From: Planctomycetaceae bacterium
GTDB taxonomy: Bacteria; Planctomycetota; Planctomycetia; Pirellulales; UBA1268
Reading direction: 5' to 3'
NCBI GenBank assembly: GCA_002694955.1
Contig: NZNR01000112.1
Location: 1-5,987 of the forward strand
DNA: 5,987 nucleotides
Shown here in pieces: positions 1-5,726 of the stretch. Within the stretch, counting starts at the first letter, position 1. Every line of letters starts with the position of its first letter. The notes under the pieces were generated by a model that saw nothing but the letters and a program-made list of their open reading frames with translations, was not told the DNA's origin and searched no databases. Made by a program: the position numbers and the translations under genes.

Positions 1-1
1 T

Positions 2-382
2 GACACTAAAGGAAATCAGAATGCATTGCTTGGAGATGATGCGGACTGGGTCAATTTCGAGGCTGTTATGAGTACGGATATAGATCAGATAGCAATGGCT
101 CCGGGATACTTACAGAAAGAATGGCAGGAAGAGGGTAGGCGATATTTTCATTATAAGATGGATGATCAAATTTTTAATTTTTTCACTTTTGTTTCTGCTA
201 GGTATCAGGTCTTAAAAGAAGAGCATAATGGTATTAGTCTTGAGATATATCATCATCCTAAACATACCTACAATCTAGAGACGATGATGGATGCAATGAA
301 AAAATCCATTGATTATTATGGATCCATATATGGCCCATATGTGTTAAAAATTCTGGCAATACGAATGTCAACATCATTGTAA
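2..382 (+). CDS. M1-family aminopeptidase (ABC-2 permease/M1 fusion type), internal fragment with aberrant 3' end
   Basis: The frame is open from the first complete codon, so the true start lies left of the window. The translation contains W-V-N-F-E, a segment reading [16 protein letters not shown], the run FFTFVSARY, and a segment reading [21 protein letters not shown] recognise this order from the periplasmic aminopeptidase half of large membrane proteins that fuse an ABC-2 type permease to an M1 metallopeptidase; it precedes the catalytic domain. In that family the text continues after G-P-Y with Q-H-(R/K)-Q and later reaches the zinc motif HExxH. Here family resemblance stops at Y (338-340). 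The last 13 residues, ending at TAA 380-382, are only the antisense of the opposing epimerase gene. The piece therefore lacks the whole zinc site and cannot be an active peptidase as written. It is also more AT-rich than the sequence to its right. Family call is fairly sure; the substrate is unknown. Confidence 0.72.
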   Translation, partial: DTKGNQNALLGDDADWVNFEAVMSTDIDQIAMAPGYLQKEWQEEGRRYFHYKMDDQIFNFFTFVSARYQVLKEEHNGISLEIYHHPKHTYNLETMMDAMKKSIDYYGSIYGPYVLKILAIRMSTSL

Positions 383-870
383 CTTTCATATGCAATACAA
401 AGAGCTTCTGCCACCCGTTTTCCTTCGTCATAACATGCTCGGACGCCAATTGGATTGACTGAGCCTCGATAGCTTTCGGGCTGCGGATGGACTTCCGGGT
501 CACCGTACACTTCGCTGGTTGAGGCTTGGAGTACTTTTGCTTGGCACCTTTTCGCCATGCCAAGGAGGTTCATCGCACCAGACATGGAAGTCTTCATGGT
601 TTTGATGGGATTGTACTGATAGTGACCGGGAGCGGCAGGGCAGGCGAGGTTATAGATTTCATCAACCTCAAGCCAAAGTGGATGGATAATGTCGTGTCTA
701 ACAAGTTCAAAATTTGAACAGTCGAGTAGATGAGCAACATTCCTTTTCTGGCTAGTGAAGAAGTTGTCAACACAAATAACATCGTGACCAGCTCCAACAA
801 GACATTCGCAAAGATGACTGCCAAGAAAGCCGGCACCGCCGGTGATTAGAATACGTTTGAGATGAGGCAT
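316..870 (-). CDS. UDP-glucuronate decarboxylase-like NAD-dependent sugar epimerase, C-terminally truncated
   Basis: This is an extended short-chain dehydrogenase of the UDP-xylose synthase type, which oxidises and decarboxylates UDP-glucuronate to UDP-xylose in the cytoplasm for polysaccharide or envelope synthesis. It starts at ATG 870. The NAD-binding loop GGAGFLG is at residues 11-17, with the adenosine-binding acid D35 at the end of the second strand. The family hallmark [11 protein letters not shown] is at 74-84, the S/T-S-E-V-Y-G-D motif at 117-124, and the catalytic Y147-x-x-x-K151 pair in YDEGK. After I-F-N-T-Y-G-P (174-180) and M-D-P it meets TAA at 316-318. Family members are about 310 residues and continue with a D-G-R-V-V-S-N segment and the sugar-binding C-terminal part, so roughly 40% is missing. 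The Rossmann half is intact but the protein should be inactive as read. No strong Shine-Dalgarno precedes the start. Other nucleotide-sugar epimerases are possible, but the C-P-A-A-P motif favours decarboxylase. Confidence 0.85.
   Translation of the reverse strand: MPHLKRILITGGAGFLGSHLCECLVGAGHDVICVDNFFTSQKRNVAHLLDCSNFELVRHDIIHPLWLEVDEIYNLACPAAPGHYQYNPIKTMKTSMSGAMNLLGMAKRCQAKVLQASTSEVYGDPEVHPQPESYRGSVNPIGVRACYDEGKRVAEALCIAYESYNDVDIRIARIFNTYGPYMDP
319..342. other. Chimeric junction between two tail-to-tail truncated genes
   Basis: Two unrelated conserved genes on opposite strands both lose family resemblance within this stretch. On the + strand the M1 peptidase fragment still fits its family through G-P-Y at 332-340. 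On the minus strand the decarboxylase fits its family through N-T-Y-G-P and probably M-D-P, down to 319. About 22 bases are thus compatible with both proteins. The stretch contains a GGATCC site (320-325) and the perfect 10-base palindrome CCATATATGG (324-333). Y-G-P-Y is encoded on both strands, offset by one base (+ 329-340, minus 328-339). A join at short shared homology fits an assembly or amplification chimera, or an inversion or deletion breakpoint. The sequence alone cannot choose between them. Confidence 0.7.
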
Positions 871-948
871 GGAGAACCAGAGAATAGAGAACTATAAGAC
901 AAGAGTGTTTTGTGGCATGGGAAGTCCTTGAATGCACCGATTGTTTTT

Positions 949-966
949 GAAACACGCCCGAAACAC
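949..966. repeat. Short direct repeat GAAACAC x2 in the divergent intergenic region
   Basis: GAAACAC occurs at 949-955 and again at 960-966, 11 bases apart, which is about one helical turn. An inverted copy of the core, GTGTTT, lies at 905-910. The second copy also overlaps a small inverted repeat, ACAC (963-966) with GTGT (973-976). The repeat sits between the divergently read decarboxylase (start 870) and TIM-barrel gene (start 1054), where a regulator could act on both. It may be a binding site, but 7-base repeats arise by chance. I found no convincing -35/-10 pair for either gene in 871-1053. Confidence 0.2.
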
Positions 967-1039
967 AATACCGTGTCTGTATAGATGTTCTTAGTAGGAG
1001 AAATTAGAGTTTTTGTTCTAATAATGTAGATAAATAAAC

Positions 1040-1045
1040 GGAGGG
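1040..1045 (+). promoter_or_regulatory. Shine-Dalgarno site of the TIM-barrel gene
   Basis: GGAGGG ends 8 bases before ATG 1054, which is close to ideal spacing. The other in-frame ATG at 1075 (residue 8, just before the twin arginines) has no purine-rich site in front of it. This decides the start at 1054. It is the only strong ribosome-binding site I see in the window. Confidence 0.7.
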
Positions 1046-1053
1046 AATTTTCT

Positions 1054-1989
1054 ATGAATCAGTTGCCATCAGCAATGAATCGTCGCAGTGTATTAACAAC
1101 AGTTGCTGGCGCAGCGGTTGCGGCTACTTCAACAGGGGTTCATGGTTCGACGACAGCTTCTCAAGGACCGATCAAGCAATCGATTGTCTCATGGTGTTTT
1201 GGCTCTATGGGAGAAAAGTGGAGTATCAAAAAACAGTGTCAGGTTGCAAATGAGCTTGGCTGTGTGTCTATCGAACTGACTCAGCCAGAGCATTGGACAA
1301 CGCTGAAGAAACATGACCTGACGTGTGCGATAGCTCCTAATGGCATGCCCGGTAAGCCGTATGTCAAAGGATTTAATAATCCACAATATCAGGATGAAGT
1401 AATTGCTCGCACGACACAGATGATTGACAGTTGTGCAGCAGCCGGTATCCCGGCAGTTATTGCCTTTACAGGTTTTAAGTGGCGAGATGCTGATAACCCA
1501 AAGAGTGGTGCCATGACAGACGAAGAGGCTTTTGATAATTGTGTTACGGGTCTCAAGAAAATAGCTGGTTATGCAGAGAAACAGGATATAACAATTTGCC
1601 TTGAGCACCTGAACACTCGTGATGACAGCCATCCCATGAAGGGACATCCTGGCTATCAGGGTGATGACGTTGACGCAGTTGCTAATATGCTTCGGCGGGT
1701 AGGGTCTAAAAACGTAAAGTTACTTTTTGATATCTATCACGTTCAGATTATGAATGGTGATGTGATCCGGCGGATCGAAGAGTGCAAAGACATCATTGGT
1801 CACGTGCACACTGCTGGAAATCCTGGGCGAGGAGAACTGGATGAATCACAGGAGATTAACTATCCACCGATTATGCAGAAACTCCTCGCAATCGGTTATA
1901 CAGGATACGTAGGGCAAGAGTTTATACCAACGCGGGATCCATTTGTTGGCCTGCAAGAAGCAGTCAAGTTGTGTGACGTTTCTCTTTAA
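1054..1989 (+). CDS. Exported sugar phosphate isomerase/epimerase, hydroxypyruvate-isomerase-like TIM barrel with Tat signal
   Basis: The 311-residue product begins with a twin-arginine signal: N-R-R-S-V-L at 9-14 followed by an alanine-rich hydrophobic stretch to about residue 26, with likely cleavage near 30-35. The mature part is an AP-endonuclease-2-type TIM barrel closest in wording to hydroxypyruvate isomerase (Hyi), which interconverts hydroxypyruvate and tartronate semialdehyde. Metal and substrate residues expected from that family are visible: E184 in L-E-H-L-N-T-R-D, D226 in L-F-D-I-Y-H-V-Q-I-M, H250/H252 in G-H-V-H-T-A, the N-P-G-R-G-E segment at 256-261, and E289 in G-Q-E-F. The length fits one domain plus the signal. 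The export signal is at odds with the cytoplasmic role of Hyi, so the substrate is more likely a sugar or sugar acid handled outside the cytoplasm. The downstream phosphoesterase gene starts 38 bases later in the same direction, which suggests cotranscription. The fold is nearly certain; the reaction is not. Confidence 0.88.
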   Translation: MNQLPSAMNRRSVLTTVAGAAVAATSTGVHGSTTASQGPIKQSIVSWCFGSMGEKWSIKKQCQVANELGCVSIELTQPEHWTTLKKHDLTCAIAPNGMPGKPYVKGFNNPQYQDEVIARTTQMIDSCAAAGIPAVIAFTGFKWRDADNPKSGAMTDEEAFDNCVTGLKKIAGYAEKQDITICLEHLNTRDDSHPMKGHPGYQGDDVDAVANMLRRVGSKNVKLLFDIYHVQIMNGDVIRRIEECKDIIGHVHTAGNPGRGELDESQEINYPPIMQKLLAIGYTGYVGQEFIPTRDPFVGLQEAVKLCDVSL

Positions 1990-2027
1990 GTTTTTAGTAT
2001 CCGTTTTGGAAAGAAAAGGTTTCAGTG

Positions 2028-4160
2028 ATGGGAAAATTCTGGAAGATTTGCTCCCAGCAGATTGTGTTCCAAGCACTGTCTGTTGCCGCTTGTATAGGAG
2101 TGTTCCCTCTCTTGAGTGTTGGGCAACCACTAGCTGCAAGTCCATCGACCGAGGAAGTAGATATCACGGCCGAGAACGAAACTCCTCATTTGTCCCATGA
2201 ACGCCATCTTCATCGGCATGGAAACCCTCATAAGACAATGCAACCAAGCGTACAACGATTTTTTACTACCCGCTCGAGCGAGATTGTTCTGCCGCTTCCT
2301 TCTGAGGAAGACGCGTTTACGTTTGCCGTCTTTGGAGATCGAACTGGGGGGCAGCCAGAGGGCGTTGATGTTCTGGCTGACGCTGTTCGGGATGTCAATC
2401 TTATTGAGCCTGATCTCGTAATGACAGTCGGTGATCTCATAAATGGATATAACCGCACAGATGAATGGCTTATTCAGATGCGTGAGTTCAAGGCAATTAT
2501 GAATCGTTTGTTATGTCCTTGGTTTCCAGTTGCAGGAAACCATGATGTGTATTGGCGGCCACTCAGTGACCCGGAGATGCCAAAGTTTCAGCACCAAGAA
2601 CACTATGAGATGCATTTCGGACCTCTTTGGTATTCATTCCAGCATAAGCAATGTGCGTTTACCGTGATTTATTCCGATGAAGGTGATCAGGAAACTGGTG
2701 AAAAAAGTTTTTCAAAACCACATCTTCAAAAAATTAGTGACGAACAACTTTCTTTCTTGAAGCAGGCTCTTGTGCGTGGGAAGGATTGCCATCACCAATT
2801 TATCTTTCTTCACCATCCTCGATGGATTGGTGGTAATTATGGTGATGACTGGAAAAAACGTGTCCATCCTTTGCTTGTTGATGCAGGCAATGTTACGGCA
2901 GTTTTTGCCGGTCATATTCACCACATGCGCAGTGATCCAAGTGATGGAATTGAATATATCGCCCTTGCTACCGTTGGAGGTGGCCAAAAAGGAGTTGTTC
3001 CTGAAGCAGGTTACCTGCATCAGTATCACCTAGTTACCGTGCGAAAAGATCAGGTCGCTATGGCAGCATTTCCGGTAGGGAAGGCAATGGATGTAAGAGA
3101 GATTACGTCCGCTCTTCAGGAAGAAACAGTTCAGTTAGCGAGGCTTCCTCTCGCTTTTAAAGGTGGTATACAGGTTTCGGCGGCTGCGAGTGAAAAGCCG
3201 AGCGCAAGTCAGTTTTCTGTATCGTTTTCAAATCCGACAAGTCGTCCAGTTGAGTACACAGTTTCTCTCGAGAGCAGTGACAATCGTTGGCGTTTTGCAC
3301 CAGATCACGCTCACGGCACATTGAATGCGGGCAAAAGTTGTGAAGTAGATTTTCAAGCGGTGTACGAGGCAAAGCAGTTTGAAAGATTGTCAGAGATGGT
3401 CCAGGTGACGCTTTCTCAAGACTACCTCGCACCTGCAACCCGCTATAGCATTCCAGAAGTGAAAAGGAATGTTCCGTTGCTTTTTAGTAAGAAAGAAGTT
3501 TTGCGGGTTGCCGAGAATCATGCACTATCACTTGACGGTGCGGGTGACTGTGTATTCCTTGAATCTGGTAAAGTGAAACTTCCGCAAGGGCCTTTCACCG
3601 TGGAGTGCTGGTTTAAAGCGCGAGAGTTTGCAGACAGAGTTGGTCTTCTTGCCAAGACAGAGCAGAGCGAATACGGCATATTTGCTTCCCGTGGTCAACT
3701 TGACGCAAGTGTTTTTCTGGCAGGTTCGTATAGAAATGTGCGGCCCGATCTGAAACTCAAGACGAATCAGTGGTATCACGTTGCCATGGTCTACGAGGGT
3801 CAGTCATTGGCTTTGTATGTTGACGGAAAGCTACAAGGTCGGCAGCCCACAAAATTGTCTATGAAGCGAAAAGAAAATTGGCTTCCATTCATTGTGGGTG
3901 CTGATCCAGATATTCGTGGTCGAGCAAATTCATTTTTTAATGGTGAAATTGACGAGATACGGATCTCAAAGGGTGCGCGTTATGAAAAACCGTTTGAGCC
4001 GAGGCGACGATTGACATCAGATAAAAACACAGTGATTTTTCTTGATTGTGATCAATCGCTTGGTCCATTTCTAATCGATCGAAGTCCTCAAGGGCACTAT
4101 TTTCGACTCACTGGAGATGCATACATCACTGACGTCAAAGAATCAGTCGAGCAGGAGTAA
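2028..4160 (+). CDS. Secreted calcineurin-like metallophosphoesterase with C-terminal LamG/concanavalin-like domain
   Basis: A hydrolase that probably cleaves a phosphomonoester or diester at a two-metal site outside the cytoplasm. ATG 2028 (preceded by AAAAGG at 2014-2019) is preferred over the adjoining GTG 2025. Numbering from this ATG, a basic N-terminus and hydrophobic core to about residue 32 form a signal sequence. A His-rich linker lies at 57-68. The phosphoesterase domain spans about 96-350, with all five expected motifs: G-D-R-T-G (103-107), G-D-L (135-137), G-N-H-D (170-173), H-H (262-263) and G-H-I-H (295-298). A beta-rich Ig-like stretch follows at about 375-465. A LamG-type jelly roll spans about 495-650, marked by F-T-V-E-C-W-F, W-Y-H-V-A-M-V-Y, L-Y-V-D-G-K and G-E-I-D-E-I-R-I. 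The lectin-like part may anchor the enzyme to glycan or the cell surface (inference). The gene follows the Tat TIM-barrel gene by 38 bases. The natural substrate cannot be read from the sequence. Confidence 0.88.
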   Translation: MGKFWKICSQQIVFQALSVAACIGVFPLLSVGQPLAASPSTEEVDITAENETPHLSHERHLHRHGNPHKTMQPSVQRFFTTRSSEIVLPLPSEEDAFTFAVFGDRTGGQPEGVDVLADAVRDVNLIEPDLVMTVGDLINGYNRTDEWLIQMREFKAIMNRLLCPWFPVAGNHDVYWRPLSDPEMPKFQHQEHYEMHFGPLWYSFQHKQCAFTVIYSDEGDQETGEKSFSKPHLQKISDEQLSFLKQALVRGKDCHHQFIFLHHPRWIGGNYGDDWKKRVHPLLVDAGNVTAVFAGHIHHMRSDPSDGIEYIALATVGGGQKGVVPEAGYLHQYHLVTVRKDQVAMAAFPVGKAMDVREITSALQEETVQLARLPLAFKGGIQVSAAASEKPSASQFSVSFSNPTSRPVEYTVSLESSDNRWRFAPDHAHGTLNAGKSCEVDFQAVYEAKQFERLSEMVQVTLSQDYLAPATRYSIPEVKRNVPLLFSKKEVLRVAENHALSLDGAGDCVFLESGKVKLPQGPFTVECWFKAREFADRVGLLAKTEQSEYGIFASRGQLDASVFLAGSYRNVRPDLKLKTNQWYHVAMVYEGQSLALYVDGKLQGRQPTKLSMKRKENWLPFIVGADPDIRGRANSFFNGEIDEIRISKGARYEKPFEPRRRLTSDKNTVIFLDCDQSLGPFLIDRSPQGHYFRLTGDAYITDVKESVEQE

Positions 4161-4163
4161 TTG

Positions 4164-5642
4164 TTAGTCTGATGTGGGCTGAGTGAGTACGATTCGAATA
4201 TCGGCAACGTTCGTTCCCGTTGGTCCAGTTTCAATAAGCCCACCAGCCGATTTGAGAAGTTCGTATGAATTACATCCGTAAATCGCATCGGCAATACTAT
4301 TTGGATTGGTGCCGAGTGATTCGGCAATATCTGAATCAATGAATCCGCCTGCAGCAGAGGTTGGCCCGTCTTCACCATCAGTGCCGAAACTTGCAATGAG
4401 TGTGCCGGTTGGCCATGTGCGTTTTTGATGAATAAGAATGTCGTGTGCTGCGGCTATAACAGTATGTTGATTACGCCCGCCAACACCATGTTTGGAAGGT
4501 ACGCGCACAGTTGCCTCGCCGCCCTCAAGCAGGGCCTGAGGGTAGTTCCTCGTAGCGTCTAGAGATGACATTGTGATGAGCGATGCTGCAAGACGACTCC
4601 CAACCCTGTTTGCTGTCTGTGAGTCGGTACTTGTCGTGGTGGAAAAAATCTTATAGCCAAGTGCGGATGAAGCAGCAGTTGCAGCTTCGACCGCTAGGGC
4701 ATTTGTTCCAAGCATAAGGTGAGTAACGCGACAGCCTCTGGGAGTGACCCAGTTGCTAGAAAATTTTTTGGAAGGTGAGAATACATCGTGTTCTTTTGAA
4801 TACTCGCGCGCTACTTCAGAAATAATTCTACGATCGTATTGAGGGATATTCGGATCAAAAAGAACCTGTTCAATCGCTGATCGTTTTATAGTGTGTGGCG
4901 CACAAGGACCTGATCCGATTACCTTCAGAGAGTTATCAAGAACGTCTGAAAGAACAAGCACGATGAGTCTGCCTGCGGTACAAGAGTTTGCCAGCCCACC
5001 AGCTTTTACGTTACTGGCCATGCACCGTATTGCATTTAAAGTTTCAATTTCAACACCAGCGTTTGAAAGATTTTTTGTGAGAGCTGCCAATGCTTGAAGT
5101 GAAAAAGGCGCTCGTGGTGATTCAAGTAATGCTGAAGCCCCGCCAGTAACTAAGACAAACGCGAGATCGTCCTGCTCAAGAGATCGTAGTTGTTTCAGCA
5201 TCTCGTGAGTCGCTCGAATGACAGCTTCCGTTGGCAGATTGTTTCCACGAGCCCGTGTTTCCCGAAGTTCGACATGATCGAGCTGAACGGCACATCCCTC
5301 GGGCACACTCACCAGGCCGTGCACCCTATGCTTCTGAAGACGTTCCTTGCCCAGCAGATGCTCTAAGCCGGCAGCAAAACCTGCAGCAGCTTTTCCGCCG
5401 CCGACAACGCAGACCCTTCCGGTTTGCTTGAGTTCTACTGCCTGATTGCTGACACCAGAAACAGGATGGCCATCAAAAGTAAGCACATCGTTTGGTGATT
5501 CGAGAGTAAGTCGCTCTGTCAGAAGGCGATACGGATCTGTAGCAGATGTAATCGCTGACACGATCGATTGAAGATGTTCTCGTTGTTGATGAATGCCATT
5601 CAAGGTAGGAAATCCTGTGGATGAAACGCATTCATTTTTCAC
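4164..5642 (-). CDS. Glycerate 2-kinase, GckA/MOFRL type (DUF4147 plus MOFRL)
   Basis: This 492-residue cytoplasmic kinase should phosphorylate D-glycerate to 2-phosphoglycerate with ATP, feeding glycolysis from glyoxylate, serine or hydroxypyruvate breakdown. The N-terminal DUF4147 domain shows D-P-Y-R-L (36-40), the G-G-G-K-A-A loop with K84, T-G-G-A-S-A-L-L (166-173), S-D-V (232-234) and G-S-G-P (243-246). The C-terminal MOFRL part shows E-G-G-E-A-T-V-R-V (373-381), G-G-R-N-Q (388-392), G-T-D-G-E-D-G-P-T (420-428) and T-G-P-T-G-T-N-V (472-479). The start is GTG 5642, the first start codon after an in-frame TAG at 5652-5654, with no clear Shine-Dalgarno. Family similarity begins near residue 24, so a later TTG (residue 14) is possible. 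One oddity is that the usually conserved R-K-H-x-S-x-x-K-G-G segment reads R-C-M-A-S-N-V-K-A-G-G (206-216). The stop lies 3 bases from the convergent phosphoesterase stop. The flavin oxidoreductase gene ends 84 bases upstream on the same strand. Confidence 0.9.
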   Translation of the reverse strand: MKNECVSSTGFPTLNGIHQQREHLQSIVSAITSATDPYRLLTERLTLESPNDVLTFDGHPVSGVSNQAVELKQTGRVCVVGGGKAAAGFAAGLEHLLGKERLQKHRVHGLVSVPEGCAVQLDHVELRETRARGNNLPTEAVIRATHEMLKQLRSLEQDDLAFVLVTGGASALLESPRAPFSLQALAALTKNLSNAGVEIETLNAIRCMASNVKAGGLANSCTAGRLIVLVLSDVLDNSLKVIGSGPCAPHTIKRSAIEQVLFDPNIPQYDRRIISEVAREYSKEHDVFSPSKKFSSNWVTPRGCRVTHLMLGTNALAVEAATAASSALGYKIFSTTTSTDSQTANRVGSRLAASLITMSSLDATRNYPQALLEGGEATVRVPSKHGVGGRNQHTVIAAAHDILIHQKRTWPTGTLIASFGTDGEDGPTSAAGGFIDSDIAESLGTNPNSIADAIYGCNSYELLKSAGGLIETGPTGTNVADIRIVLTQPTSD

Positions 5643-5726
5643 CGGGAAAGACTATTTCTGGTGTAATTCGAGAGAAGAAAAACAAGGAATAGCATATTAG
5701 ACTATCGGGCCCATAAATGCCTTCAT

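Noticed and set aside
320..333. GGATCC next to a palindrome at the junction as a sign of a cloning site
   Set aside because: A single 6-base site fits the coding reading of both genes and there is no vector or linker sequence next to it.
258..836. Additional open frames inside the decarboxylase region on both strands (258-563 minus, 526-717 plus, 594-836 minus)
   Set aside because: They lie in other frames of a gene with clear family motifs; their translations show no recognisable domain and no ribosome-binding site.
871..1053. Sigma-70 promoter for the TIM-barrel gene using TAATAAT at 1019-1025
   Set aside because: No matching -35 hexamer sits about 17 bases upstream (the bases there read AGGAGA), so the box is not supported.
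1189..1647. 152-codon open frame on the minus strand opposite the TIM-barrel gene
   Set aside because: It is antisense to a gene with conserved active-site motifs, and its translation is rich in cysteine and isoleucine with no domain pattern.
1846..2458. Short open frames around the gap between the TIM-barrel and phosphoesterase genes (1846-2145 minus, 1943-2200 plus, 2197-2421 plus, 2228-2458 minus)
   Set aside because: All overlap the two well-supported genes and none has family similarity that I can recognise.
4891..5431. Plus-strand open frames opposite the glycerate kinase (4891-5097 and 5231-5431)
   Set aside because: They are antisense shadows of a conserved kinase, with arginine- and proline-rich translations typical of such shadows.
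1054..5642. A complete glyoxylate/glycerate pathway operon from the Hyi-like gene and glycerate kinase
   Set aside because: The two genes are convergent rather than in one operon, the Hyi-like protein has an export signal, and no tartronate semialdehyde reductase or carboligase is present.
5643..5726. Possible terminator with GGGCCC (5707-5712) between the oxidoreductase and glycerate kinase genes
   Set aside because: The palindrome is too short for a stable stem with a loop, and no T-run follows on the relevant strand.
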